Origin: an uncultured Enterorhabdus sp.
Lineage (GTDB): Bacteria; Actinomycetota; Coriobacteriia; Coriobacteriales; Eggerthellaceae
Length of the DNA: 31,480 nucleotides
Assembly: GCA_947645965.1 (NCBI GenBank)
Contig: CANSES010000010.1
Span: 1-31,480 of the forward strand
Direction of reading: 5' to 3'
Part shown: piece after piece, positions 1-7,114 of the stretch
How the letters are laid out: each line of letters starts with the position of its first letter
Numbering within the stretch: the stretch's first letter is position 1
Notes under the pieces: model-generated
The model's input: only the letters and a program-made list of their open reading frames with translations
Databases searched by the model: none
What the model was told of the DNA's origin: nothing
Made by a program: the position numbers and the translations under genes

Positions 1-315
1 CTCGCGGGCGCCTTCGACCCCACCGAGGCCGAGATGGACGGCTACGTGGTGTCGGCGGCCGCGTCCATGGACGCCCCGGAGAAGGCCCGCGCCCTGCTGC
101 GCCGCCAGGACGGCATGTTCTTCGCCGGCTACGATATCGCCGACCGCGCCCGGGTGCGCGGGGAAGTGGTGGCCGCCGAGGCCGATACGGTGCGCGCCCT
201 GGGGCCGGCCGTGGACGCCATCGCCCGGGCCGACTGCACCTGCGTCTTCGGCAATCGCGAGATCATCGAGGCCTCCTCTGGTGGACTTACCGTGATCGAC
301 CTCCTCAACGAGTGA
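1..315 (+). CDS. C-terminal end of an M16-type (insulinase/PreP-like) metallopeptidase, 5' truncated by the window
   Basis: The reading frame is open from base 1 (frame 1) to a TGA at 313-315, so only about the last 104 residues are seen. The tail contains a pattern typical of the C-terminal domain of large insulinase-family peptidases of the presequence-protease type: 'EAEMDGYVVSAAASMD', 'KARALLRRQD' and a terminal 'VFGNREIIEAS' strand. The catalytic HxxEH motif lies upstream, outside the window, so activity cannot be judged. The family degrades peptides in a closed chamber. The assignment rests on recognising the tail pattern only. Any internal ATG, such as that at 34, is not a start because coding continues upstream. 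Confidence 0.6.
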   Translation, partial: LAGAFDPTEAEMDGYVVSAAASMDAPEKARALLRRQDGMFFAGYDIADRARVRGEVVAAEADTVRALGPAVDAIARADCTCVFGNREIIEASSGGLTVIDLLNE

Positions 316-325
316 GGTATTCCGC

Positions 326-331
326 TATAAT
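326..331 (+). promoter_or_regulatory. -10 element (TATAAT) upstream of the tail-anchored protein gene
   Basis: A perfect TATAAT sits in the 45-bp gap after the peptidase stop, about 30 bases before the start at 361. No convincing -35 hexamer is seen about 17 bases upstream, where the sequence is still coding. Transcription would begin near 338, leaving a short leader containing GAGAAAGG (344-351). Confidence 0.5.
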
Positions 332-360
332 TTGCCAGTCGATGAGAAAGGATGCCGTTC

Positions 361-747
361 ATGGCCGACAATTTGGGCTTCTCGCATATCACGGTCACCG
401 CCGATGAGGACGAGGATATCGTCATCCAGGCGGGCATCGTGGATGAGCCGGCCGCCGAGGCGCCGAGTGTGAGCGCCCCGGAGGCGGAGGCGTCGCCCGC
501 GGCCGATGAGGCCGACGAGGGCATCGAATCTGTCGAAGTTGCGGAGGCCGTCGAGGTCGCGCCCGCGCCGGCCGCCGAGCCCGAGCCGCCCACCCGATCG
601 CGCCCTGCGGCCCCCGATGACGGCTACCGCGAGACCACCCTGGAGGACATCGAGAGCTCGAAGATGTCCGGCACCCAGAAGGCGGTCATCCTCGTGGCGG
701 TACTCGGCATCGCCGCCTTCGTCCTCTGGTACCTCCTCGCGGGCTAG
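361..747 (+). CDS. Small acidic tail-anchored membrane protein, function unknown
   Basis: 128 residues. The first about 80 residues are very rich in Asp, Glu, Ala and Pro and look disordered. A short conserved-looking stretch 'ETTLEDIESSKM' follows, and the last about 22 residues (107-128) form one hydrophobic segment ending at the C-terminus. That is a tail anchor with the bulk of the protein in the cytoplasm. An in-frame ATG at 352 directly abuts the Shine-Dalgarno GAGAAAGG (344-351), so 361 with 9 bases of spacing is the better start. The next gene begins 53 bases downstream and also encodes an acidic single-pass protein, so the two may be co-transcribed. I do not recognise a named family. 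Confidence 0.75.
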   Translation: MADNLGFSHITVTADEDEDIVIQAGIVDEPAAEAPSVSAPEAEASPAADEADEGIESVEVAEAVEVAPAPAAEPEPPTRSRPAAPDDGYRETTLEDIESSKMSGTQKAVILVAVLGIAAFVLWYLLAG

Positions 748-800
748 GCCCGCGCCCACCCATTCTTTTGAACGCAGCCCCAAACGAAGAAGGAAAGAAC

Positions 801-2030
801 ATGGTGAAGAACAACGCGAACGAGCCCGGCCGCCGTCCCAGCGAGGATGCCGACGGCAACGCCATGGGCCTGACCGAGGCCTTCCATCCCATCGCCTCCG
901 ACGGGTTCACCACGGTGATGAAGCCGGTGGGGGAGACCGGTTCCGTGGAGAGCGAAGAGGTGATCGAGGGCGCCGAGGGCACCTTCGAGGAAGTGGACCT
1001 GGGCGATAGCGAGCCTCTGGACGACGAGGGCCTGGCCGCCGGCGAGTCCTTCGGCAACGAGGAGGCCTTCGACGACTTCTACGCCGGCCGTCCCGCCCAC
1101 GGCCGCGACGAGGACGAGCTTCCCGCCGCCGCGCCGCTGCCCACCATCTCCCACGCTGCCACCACCAAGCCCGCCTCCAAGGCCAAGGGCGCAGGGCCGC
1201 GCCACGGCCGCCACGCCCACGTGGCCACCGACAAGCAGGGCAAGCCCGCGGTGCCCGAGTACATGCGCAAGTCGCGCCGTATGCGCCGCATCCTCATCGC
1301 GGTGATCGTCATCCTCGTGCTGCTTTTGGGGGCTCTGTCCTACTTCGGCGTGCAGCTGTTCAAAGAGAACAACTCCACGGCCGTGCAGCAGGTCCAGAAT
1401 ACCGAGCAGGAGCAGGGGGCCATCCAGAGCGACCAGACCAACGACGCCTCCACCGAGACCGCCAAGACCACCACGGTGCCCAACCTGGTGGGCCTTCTGG
1501 GCCTCACGCAGGAAGAGGCCGTGGACAAGCTGCAGCACGGCGCCCAGGTGTCCAGCTCCCGCGAGGTGAACGAGGAAGGCAACCCCATCAAGACCGAGGC
1601 CCGCGTGGCTCTGACGGCCGAGCCGGCCGACGGGCGCACGGGCACTCCCACGGTGTATCTGGGCCTCGATGCCGAGGGCAAGATCGTCCAGGCCGGCTAC
1701 TCGGCCTCCACCTCCTCGCTCGGCTACGGCTCGCTGTCCTTCGCCGATGCCGTGAGCAACGAGGACATCATCCAGAAGACGCTCGCCGAGGCCGGGGTGC
1801 CGGTGCCCGGTGATGCCGTAGCCCTGCCCGAGGATCCGGCCTCCTACACCACCTTCGACTCCGACGGCAAGACGCGCACCAAGGAGTACTGCTCGTTCTC
1901 GGGCACGGTGGATCTGGAGGGCGCCTCCCACACCTGGTCGGCGGTGCTGTCCTACGACTATTCCATGGCCAACGCCTCCGGCAACCTGGCCGATACCGTG
2001 CGCACCATCTTCATTTATGTAAACGCGTAA
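801..2030 (+). CDS. Single-pass membrane protein with a PASTA-like extracytoplasmic segment
   Basis: 409 residues. Residues 1-160 are acidic, then basic ('MRKSRRMRRI'), and probably cytoplasmic. Residues about 164-185 form one transmembrane helix, so about 225 residues face outside. Residues 226-260 ('VPNLVGLLGLTQEEAVDKL') resemble a PASTA repeat core (VPNLVG...EEA...L), followed by a segment with beta-strand character and a further unknown domain to the end. PASTA modules in Ser/Thr kinases and PBPs bind muropeptides or guide divisome proteins, but this protein has no kinase or transpeptidase motif. The start at 801 follows a strong AGAAGGAAAG (788-797); the upstream in-frame ATG at 768 has none. 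A cell-envelope role is inferred; a MerR or kinase identity is not supported. Confidence 0.75.
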   Translation: MVKNNANEPGRRPSEDADGNAMGLTEAFHPIASDGFTTVMKPVGETGSVESEEVIEGAEGTFEEVDLGDSEPLDDEGLAAGESFGNEEAFDDFYAGRPAHGRDEDELPAAAPLPTISHAATTKPASKAKGAGPRHGRHAHVATDKQGKPAVPEYMRKSRRMRRILIAVIVILVLLLGALSYFGVQLFKENNSTAVQQVQNTEQEQGAIQSDQTNDASTETAKTTTVPNLVGLLGLTQEEAVDKLQHGAQVSSSREVNEEGNPIKTEARVALTAEPADGRTGTPTVYLGLDAEGKIVQAGYSASTSSLGYGSLSFADAVSNEDIIQKTLAEAGVPVPGDAVALPEDPASYTTFDSDGKTRTKEYCSFSGTVDLEGASHTWSAVLSYDYSMANASGNLADTVRTIFIYVNA

Positions 2031-2038
2031 AAAGCCCC

Positions 2039-2067
2039 TTGCACGGAAGACGCGCTGACGCTATACT
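2039..2067 (+). promoter_or_regulatory. Sigma-70-type promoter for infC-rpmI-rplT
   Basis: TTGCAC (2039-2044) and TATACT (2062-2067) are separated by exactly 17 bases. This is the best -35/-10 pair in the window. It begins 8 bases after the stop of the preceding gene and is followed by a leader of about 155 bases before infC. Confidence 0.7.
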
Positions 2068-2130
2068 AGGCAAGCTGTTAATCAAGCGAGGGTTTTGCCC
2101 TCCACCTGGTTCGGCGCCTTCGGGTAGCTG

Positions 2131-2205
2131 ATGGGTCTTCCGCAGAACATCTTTTGCGAATGGAGCCCGCCGCGCTCGTTGGAGCCGGCGGGTTTTTATG
2201 TGTGA
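2131..2205 (+). CDS. Possible 24-codon leader ORF crossing the attenuator
   Basis: ATG at 2131 opens a 24-codon frame that runs straight through both arms of the terminator and its U-tract and stops at TGA 2203-2205, just before the infC Shine-Dalgarno. A ribosome on it would prevent the hairpin from forming. The upstream sequence CTTCGGGTAG is only a weak ribosome binding site, and in GC-rich DNA a frame this short is common by chance. It is therefore listed as a low-confidence candidate. Confidence 0.2.
   Translation: MGLPQNIFCEWSPPRSLEPAGFYV
2166..2197 (+). terminator. Intrinsic terminator/attenuator in the infC leader
   Basis: CCCGCCG (2166-2172) pairs perfectly with CGGCGGG (2186-2192), with a 13-base loop, and is followed at once by five T residues (2193-2197). 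It lies about 100 bases downstream of the infC promoter and 33 bases before the start codon, so it would terminate infC transcripts prematurely unless disrupted. Confidence 0.65.
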
Positions 2206-2212
2206 GAACACG

Positions 2213-2224
2213 AAAGGGAGGTGA
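2213..2224 (+). promoter_or_regulatory. Strong Shine-Dalgarno that fixes the infC start at AUA 2230
   Basis: AAAGGGAGGTGA (2213-2224) is an almost complete anti-16S match. The in-frame GTG at 2221 lies inside it and so cannot be its start codon. The next in-frame codon at a proper distance is ATA at 2230 (8 bases after GGAGG). Confidence 0.7.
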
Positions 2225-2229
2225 GCGCG

Positions 2230-2793
2230 ATAGCTGCTCAAGAGCCGCGGCTCAACGACGAGATCACCACGCGCGAGTGCCGTCTGATCGATTTCGATGG
2301 GAACCAGATGGGCGTGTACCCCACTGCCCAGGCCCAGCGCATCGCCGACGACATGAATCTCGACCTGGTGGAGATCGCTCCGAACGCCGATCCGCCCGTC
2401 TGTCGCATCATGGACTACGGGAAGTTCAAGTACGATCAGGCCATCAAGGCCAAGCAGGCGCGTAAGAACCAGAACAAGATCGAGATCAAGGAGATGAAGT
2501 TCCGCCCGAAAATCGACGTGGGGGACTACACCACCAAGAAGAAGCACGTGCTGCGCTTCCTCGAGGGCGGCAACAAGGTGAAGATCACGATCATGTTCCG
2601 CGGTCGCGAGATGGCTCATCCCGAGCAGGGTCTCTCCATTCTGGAGCGTTTGGCCGACGACCTGAAGGACGTGGCGGTCATCGAGAACCAGCCGAAGATG
2701 GAGGGCCGCAACATGCACATGCTCATCGCTCCTCTGCCTGCAACGGCCAAGAAGAAAAAGGAAGCTAAGACTGACGAAGGAAAGGACAACTAA
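2230..2793 (+). CDS. infC: Translation initiation factor IF-3
   Basis: 187 residues from the proposed AUA start. IF-3 binds the 30S subunit, blocks premature joining of 50S and proofreads start codons. The sequence shows the N-terminal domain ('[18 protein letters not shown]', '[20 protein letters not shown]'), a lysine-rich linker ('[19 protein letters not shown]') and the C-terminal domain ('[16 protein letters not shown]'), which are all standard, plus a short charged C-terminal extension. Initiation on AUU, AUC or AUA is a known autoregulatory device for infC, because IF-3 rejects such codons; here the Shine-Dalgarno position points to AUA rather than to the GTG at 2221. The stop overlaps the rpmI start by one base (TAATG), giving translational coupling with L35. 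Confidence 0.95.
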   Translation: MAAQEPRLNDEITTRECRLIDFDGNQMGVYPTAQAQRIADDMNLDLVEIAPNADPPVCRIMDYGKFKYDQAIKAKQARKNQNKIEIKEMKFRPKIDVGDYTTKKKHVLRFLEGGNKVKITIMFRGREMAHPEQGLSILERLADDLKDVAVIENQPKMEGRNMHMLIAPLPATAKKKKEAKTDEGKDN

Positions 2794-2990
2794 TGCCCAA
2801 GATGAAGACCCATCGCGGTACCGCCAAGCGCGTCCGCGTGACCGGTTCCGGCAAGCTCATGCGCGCCAAGGCTTTCAAGAGCCACATCCTCACGAAGAAG
2901 AGCCAGAAGCGCAAGCGTAACTTCCGCCACGAGACCGAGGTTGCTCCGGCCGACACCAAGGTCGTCAAGCGCCAGCTCGGCCTTCGCTAG
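2793..2990 (+). CDS. rpmI: 50S ribosomal protein L35
   Basis: 65 residues, the normal length. The N-terminus '[20 protein letters not shown]' and the very basic 'KSQKRKRNF' block are diagnostic for bL35, a small structural protein of the large subunit. The start overlaps the infC stop by one base, so its translation probably depends on infC ribosomes. This places L35, and indirectly L20, under the infC leader control. Confidence 0.97.
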   Translation: MPKMKTHRGTAKRVRVTGSGKLMRAKAFKSHILTKKSQKRKRNFRHETEVAPADTKVVKRQLGLR

Positions 2991-3020
2991 TTCTTCAGAT
3001 TCTTTAGGAGTGATTAAGAT

Positions 3021-3377
3021 ATGCCTCGTGTAAAGCGTTCCGTTCATGCCCGCAAGAAGCGTCGTACCGTCCTCGCCCGTGCGAAGGGCTACTATGGTGC
3101 GAAGTCCCGTTCCTACCGTGCCGCGAAGGAGCAGGTGCAGCATTCGCTTCAGTACATGTACCGCGACCGTCGCAACAAGAAGCGCGAGATCCGTCGTCTG
3201 TGGATCACTCGCATCAACGCCGCGGCCCGCATCAACGGCCTGTCCTACTCGGTGTTCATGAACGGCCTGAAGAAGGCCGGCGTGACCCTGGACCGCAAGG
3301 TGCTCGCCGACATGGCCGTCAACGACGCGCCCGCTTTCGCCGCCCTGGTGGAGATCGCCAAGAAGGCCGTCGCCTAA
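3021..3377 (+). CDS. rplT: 50S ribosomal protein L20
   Basis: 118 residues, full length. '[18 protein letters not shown]' and '[21 protein letters not shown]' are characteristic of bL20. This protein binds 23S rRNA early in 50S assembly and, in several bacteria, represses its own operon by binding the leader mRNA. A good AGGAG (3007-3011) precedes the start. It is the last gene of the infC operon and is followed by a strong terminator. Whether L20 acts on the leader at 2074-2229 is not shown here. Confidence 0.97.
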   Translation: MPRVKRSVHARKKRRTVLARAKGYYGAKSRSYRAAKEQVQHSLQYMYRDRRNKKREIRRLWITRINAAARINGLSYSVFMNGLKKAGVTLDRKVLADMAVNDAPAFAALVEIAKKAVA

Positions 3378-3398
3378 GCGCTTTCAGTGCTTGATGAG

Positions 3399-3427
3399 AA
3401 AGGGACCCGTGAGGGTCCCTTTTTTTT
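3399..3427 (+). terminator. Intrinsic terminator of infC-rpmI-rplT
   Basis: AGGGACCC (3401-3408) and GGGTCCCT (3413-3420) form a perfect 8-bp stem, extendable by two A-T pairs, closed by a GTGA (GNRA-type) tetraloop and followed by a run of eight T residues. Confidence 0.9.
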
Positions 3428-3460
3428 GTGGGCGGGGCTTGGGCGGCTTACCTGGCTTGG

Positions 3461-3490
3461 ACGGGCGGGCTGAAGGCCGCCCGTACGGGG
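3461..3490. repeat. Intergenic hairpin repeat, copy 1 (imperfect)
   Basis: ACGGGCGG (3461-3468) and CCGCCCGT (3477-3484) form the stem around a GCTGAAGG loop, followed by ACGGGG. It closely resembles the element at 18666-18691 (GGGCGGGC-TGAA-GCCCGCCC then CTACGG). Copy 1 lies between the rplT terminator and the 3' end of the NifX-like gene and differs from copy 2 at several positions. Confidence 0.55.
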
Positions 3491-3516
3491 CCATTGTGGT
3501 GAAAAATCCTTCGGCG

Positions 3517-3924
3517 TTAGGCGCTGCGGGCGACGAGTTTGTACTCGATGCGGGCAAAGGCGTCGTCCAGCTCGTCGAGGGGCTCGGAGGCCTCGTAGGC
3601 ACCGGCCAGGCCCGTCTCGCCCATGAGCGTGGCGTGCAGGTAGCTCTCAGCGGCCAGGCGCGGCGATTCCTCGTCCAAGGTGACGCGGTCGATGCCGGCG
3701 GCTTCCAGGGCCGCGTCCAGCTCGGCGCCGAAGGACCGCGCGATCAGCACGTCCGCATCCATCTTCTTGAGGATATCGATGCTCTCCTGAATGGTGACTC
3801 CCATGTTGGGCACGTTGCAGCATCCGGCGATAATGCCGTGCTCCACCGCGTAGCAGGTGAAGCTCTCGCATCGGCTCGTCAGTGGGGCGACCAGCAGGCC
3901 GTCGCACGCAACAGCGATTTTCAT
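3517..3924 (-). CDS. NifX/NafY-type (dinitrogenase Fe-Mo cofactor family) protein, cysteine-rich
   Basis: 135 residues. 'MKIAVACDG' at the start, the 'FTCYAVEHGIIAG' strand and the later 'DADVLIARSFG' match the small RNase H-like domain of the NifX/NifB C-terminal family (PF02579 type), whose members bind Fe-S or FeMo-co precursors or act as orphan metal-binding proteins. No nitrogenase genes are nearby. Where relatives usually carry a 'HFG' motif, this protein has 'SRCESF', and it also has a CC pair (residues 35-36), giving five cysteines in the first 36 residues. The start at 3924 follows GAAGGGAA; an upstream TTG at 3951 precedes that site and is not used. The biological partner is unknown. 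Confidence 0.75.
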   Translation of the reverse strand: MKIAVACDGLLVAPLTSRCESFTCYAVEHGIIAGCCNVPNMGVTIQESIDILKKMDADVLIARSFGAELDAALEAAGIDRVTLDEESPRLAAESYLHATLMGETGLAGAYEASEPLDELDDAFARIEYKLVARSA

Positions 3925-4062
3925 GCACACATTCCCTTCCCCGTTTAACAACCATACGATACCCGAACCCGTCGCCGCTCGATGTGGAGTACGGCCAGTG
4001 GAGGAAAAAGGGCAGGCGAGGGACGAGCCCTTGAAAGAGCGCGGAGGTAAAGCGGCGCGGCT

Positions 4063-4093
4063 GCGAAAAGAAAGGCGGCCCGCAGGCCGCCTT
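4063..4093 (-). terminator. Intrinsic terminator of the DEAD-box helicase gene
   Basis: Read on the - strand: AAGGCGGCC, a TGCG loop, GGCCGCC, then TTTCTTTT. The stem (4072-4080 with 4085-4093) is perfect over 9 bp. It starts about 20 bases after the helicase stop codon. Confidence 0.85.
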
Positions 4094-4113
4094 GCCGAAA
4101 GCGAGGGAGGGCG

Positions 4114-5631
4114 CTAGCTCTTGCGGCCGCCGCGCTTGGCGGCGACGGCGGCGCGATGGGCGCGGCCGGGACGCAGGTCGGGACCCTTGCGATCGCCGTT
4201 GGCGCCGCGGGCCTTCTTCGAGCGGGCGGCACCGCTCTTGGGCGCGCCCTTCGTCGCGGGGCGGTTTCCTGCGCGCGATCCGGCGCGACCGGCAGTCGGG
4301 GCGGCGCCGGCGCCGGTGCTCTTGGCGGCCTTCTTCTTGCGGGTGTTGCGCTGGCGCCCCTCGGCGGCCTCTTCCTCGGCCCGGGCCTTCTCCCGGGCGC
4401 GGCGCTTCTCCTTCTTGGCCTGCTCGCGGGCGGCGGCGGCCAGCTCGGGGTCGTGCTTGGCGTTGGCGCGGGTGGCGCGGGCCGCGGCGGCCTCGGCGGC
4501 TTCCTCCAGGTTGAAGCCGCTCACCTCGATCTCGGGGATGGGGCGCTTGATGAGCTTCTCGATGGCGGCCAGCTCGTCTTTGTTCTCGGGGGCCACGAAG
4601 GTGACGGCGAAGCCCTCGGCGCCGGCGCGGCCCGTGCGGCCGATGCGGTGCACGTAGTCCTCGGCCTGGACGGGCACGTCGTAGTTCACCACATAGGACA
4701 CCTCGTCCACGTCGATGCCGCGGGCGAGCACGTCGGTGGCCACGAGGATGTCGGTGGTGCCGGCGGCGAAGTTGTCCAGGGCGCGCTTGCGCTGGTTCTG
4801 GGAGCGGTCGGAATGGATGGCCTCGGCGTGGTAGCCGGCGCGCTTCAGCTTGCGGCAGGCCGCATCGGCGCGATGGCGCGTGCGGGCGAACACGATGACG
4901 CGCTTGGCGCCGCGCTCCTTCAGGAGGGCCGCCAGCAGGTCGGGCTTCAGGGTGTGGGGCACCCGCGCGATGTACTGGTCCACGGTGTCGGCCGTCTCGC
5001 CCTTGGCGGCGATCTGCACGATGGCCGGGTCGTTCAGCATGGCGTCCACCTGGGACAGCACGCCCTTGTCGATGGTGGCCGAGAAAAGCAGGGTCTGGCG
5101 CGTGGCCGGCGTGGCCTCCACGATGCGGCGCACCGAGGGCAGAAAGCCCATGTCCAACATGCGATCGGCCTCGTCCAGCACGAGGATCTGCACCTGGGAG
5201 AGGTCCACGGCCTTCTGGTTCATGAGATCGATGAGGCGGCCGGGGGTGGCGATGAGCACGTCCACACCGCGGGCCAGGCGGTCGATCTGGGGCTCGATGC
5301 GCACGCCGCCCACCACGTTGGCCACGCGCAGGCCGCGGCTCTTCGCGATGACGCCGCAGACCTCCTGGATCTGCATGGCCAGCTCGCGGGTGGGGGTGAT
5401 GACGAGCATGGTGGGGCTCTTCTTGCGGTCGGCGCGCTGCAGGCGGTCGAGCGAGGGCAGCGAGAACGCGGCGGTCTTGCCCGTGCCGGTCTTGGCGGCG
5501 GCGATCATGTCGCGGCCCTGAAGGGCGAGCGGGATGGATTGGGCCTGGACGGGGGTGGGCTCGGCGTAGCCGAGCTTGTCCACGGCGGCCAGTACGGAAT
5601 CGGACAGGCCGAGGTCGGCAAAGGTGGTCAT
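4114..5631 (-). CDS. DEAD-box ATP-dependent RNA helicase (RhlE-like)
   Basis: 505 residues. Q motif 'PTPVQ' at 25-29; Walker A 'AKTGTGKT' at 46-53; 'PTRELAMQ' at 80-87; 'DEAD' at 153-156; 'SAT' at 184-186; then 'HSDRSQNQRKRALDNF', 'VATDVLARGIDV' and 'HRIGRTGRAG'. All helicase motifs are intact. After about residue 370 there is a long tail rich in Ala, Arg, Lys and Gly (coiled then basic), typical of RhlE/CsdA-type enzymes that use the tail to hold RNA. The role is probably unwinding RNA in ribosome assembly or RNA decay. AAAGGA sits 5 bases before the ATG. The gene has its own terminator and is followed, 189 bases on, by the NifX-like gene in the same direction. Confidence 0.95.
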   Translation of the reverse strand: MTTFADLGLSDSVLAAVDKLGYAEPTPVQAQSIPLALQGRDMIAAAKTGTGKTAAFSLPSLDRLQRADRKKSPTMLVITPTRELAMQIQEVCGVIAKSRGLRVANVVGGVRIEPQIDRLARGVDVLIATPGRLIDLMNQKAVDLSQVQILVLDEADRMLDMGFLPSVRRIVEATPATRQTLLFSATIDKGVLSQVDAMLNDPAIVQIAAKGETADTVDQYIARVPHTLKPDLLAALLKERGAKRVIVFARTRHRADAACRKLKRAGYHAEAIHSDRSQNQRKRALDNFAAGTTDILVATDVLARGIDVDEVSYVVNYDVPVQAEDYVHRIGRTGRAGAEGFAVTFVAPENKDELAAIEKLIKRPIPEIEVSGFNLEEAAEAAAARATRANAKHDPELAAAAREQAKKEKRRAREKARAEEEAAEGRQRNTRKKKAAKSTGAGAAPTAGRAGSRAGNRPATKGAPKSGAARSKKARGANGDRKGPDLRPGRAHRAAVAAKRGGRKS

Positions 5632-5700
5632 GGGGTTCCTTTCAAGGGCTGGTATCGGCAGCGCGGCTCTTCCGCGCAGACGTTCGGATAGGGCGGGGAG

Positions 5701-7107
5701 CTAGCGGGTGTGAGCGGGCTTGCGTCCCCAGTAGAAGTGTATGAAATGGCGCGCCCGCAGCTTCCCGTCGCGCACCGGCTCCTTCGCGATGAGGCGGAAG
5801 GTGGCCCGGGCGATGTCCATGGCCGCCCGGGGCCGCCGCAGCAGCGACGCGTTGATGAGCATGGCGTCGGCCGAGGCCGGCTGCTCGCTGATGTGGCGCA
5901 GGGTGTCCAGAAGCTCGCGGGGCGTGGTGGCGGCCATGGCGGCGCCGGCGCCGGTGAGCATGCGCACATTGGCCTTCTCCTGGCCGTAGGCGCGCCCCAG
6001 CAGGATCATGGGCGCCCGCGCGCACAGACACTCGGTGACCGTGAGGCCGCCGGGCTTGCAGATGACCACGTCGGAGGCTTCCATCAGCTCGGCCATGGTG
6101 TTCACGTAGCCGAGCACGGTCACGTTGTCCAGGCCGTAGTCGGCCACCTCGCGGCGCACGCGGCGCTCGTATTCCTCGTCGGCGCCGGCCACGATGACCA
6201 GCTGCAGGGTGGGCAGGGTGTGCATGAAGGGCAGGATCTCGTCCAGGGCCTCGCGGAAGTGCACGTAGGGCCGCGGCAGCTTCGCGCCGGCCAGGGCGAG
6301 CACGATAAGCTTGTCGGCGGGCAGGCCCAGCTGCGCGCGGGCCGCGCTCTTCTCGTAGCTGTGGGAGAACGCCGGGCTCGCGGGGATGCCCGTGATGAGG
6401 ATGCGGTCCTCGGGCACGCGCCGCGGGCGCAGCGTCTCGGCCATGGCCTCGTTGGCCACGCAGAACAGGTCGGTGTGCAGATGGGGCCACAGCCCCTCGG
6501 CCTCGTAGTCGGTGGGCACGCAGAGGATGGGGAAGGCCTGGCCCGTGAGCATGCGGGCGCTCACGGCCACGTTGGCCGCCGTGATGTGGGTGGCCACGAT
6601 GGCCGTCGGGCGCACCGTGCGCACGAACTCGACGAACCTCGGGTACATCAGATGGGCCCAGATGGTGCCCCCGCCCCACAAAAGACGGCCGGTGAGCACG
6701 TAGCGCCAGGTGATGTCGTAGAAGGGCCGCGTCCAGCCTGTGAACATGGAGGCCGTGGCATCGCCGTCGAAGACGATGCGCCCGAAATCCAGGATGTCGA
6801 GCACCTCCACCCGCGCCCGGGCTTCCGGGGCATCGTCGCGGCCGGCGGCGCGGGCCTCGGCGCGCAGGTCCTCCACGGCCTCGGCGATGGCGTAGGCGGC
6901 GCTGCGGTGGCCGCTTCCCACGGAAGCGTGCACCACGAGAATGACGGGATCGCCCGCATCGGAGGCGGCGGCCAGGCGGCGCTCGCAGCTGTCGAGGGCG
7001 GAGGATGCGGCCAGCTCGGCGCCTTGCGAAACGGCAAGGGCGTCGGCGGCAGGAGCGGGATCAAGGGAGGCCGGCTCGGCGGTCTCGGGCAAGTCAGGTA
7101 ATTTCAT
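5701..7107 (-). CDS. GT28-family lipid glycosyltransferase (MGDG synthase/UgtP-like)
   Basis: 468 residues. A variable Ala-rich N-terminus of about 50 residues is followed by 'VVHASVGSGHRSAA' (GxGH at 64-67), the signature of the MGDG-synthase N-terminal domain, and later by 'KPGGLTVTECLCARAPMIL', the nucleotide-sugar site of GT28 enzymes. Relatives move glucose or galactose from a UDP-sugar to diacylglycerol at the inner membrane face. The substrate here is inferred. The nearby diacylglycerol-kinase-family gene and gtrA/gtrB-type genes support a glycolipid role. The start at 7107 has no Shine-Dalgarno; a TATGAT -10 box lies only 7 bases upstream, so the message may be leaderless. An in-frame ATG pair at 7119/7116 is an alternative but overlaps that box. 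Confidence 0.85.
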   Translation of the reverse strand: MKLPDLPETAEPASLDPAPAADALAVSQGAELAASSALDSCERRLAAASDAGDPVILVVHASVGSGHRSAAYAIAEAVEDLRAEARAAGRDDAPEARARVEVLDILDFGRIVFDGDATASMFTGWTRPFYDITWRYVLTGRLLWGGGTIWAHLMYPRFVEFVRTVRPTAIVATHITAANVAVSARMLTGQAFPILCVPTDYEAEGLWPHLHTDLFCVANEAMAETLRPRRVPEDRILITGIPASPAFSHSYEKSAARAQLGLPADKLIVLALAGAKLPRPYVHFREALDEILPFMHTLPTLQLVIVAGADEEYERRVRREVADYGLDNVTVLGYVNTMAELMEASDVVICKPGGLTVTECLCARAPMILLGRAYGQEKANVRMLTGAGAAMAATTPRELLDTLRHISEQPASADAMLINASLLRRPRAAMDIARATFRLIAKEPVRDGKLRARHFIHFYWGRKPAHTR

Positions 7108-7114
7108 AGGGCCC

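Larger units (their letters stand above)
2074..2229 (+). promoter_or_regulatory. Structured infC operon leader with a transcription attenuator
   Basis: The leader between the promoter and infC holds a small hairpin at 2088-2102 (GAGGG/CCCTC), a CGCA/TGCG pairing around 2141-2157 and an intrinsic terminator at 2166-2197. A terminator inside a 5' leader, upstream of essential translation genes, is the hallmark of attenuation. L20 or IF3-linked leader regulation of this operon is known in other phyla. No clear antiterminator helix was found; CGGCG at 2112-2116 could pair with 2168-2172, but by only five pairs. The controlling ligand cannot be named from sequence. Confidence 0.55.

Noticed and set aside
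2221..2223. GTG start for infC
   Set aside because: It lies inside the Shine-Dalgarno, so it cannot be positioned on the ribosome by that site.
4156..5691. 511-codon + strand frame opposite the DEAD-box helicase
   Set aside because: It is a GC-bias shadow of an intact helicase. Its translation is low-complexity Gly/Ala/Val/His and has no recognisable motif.
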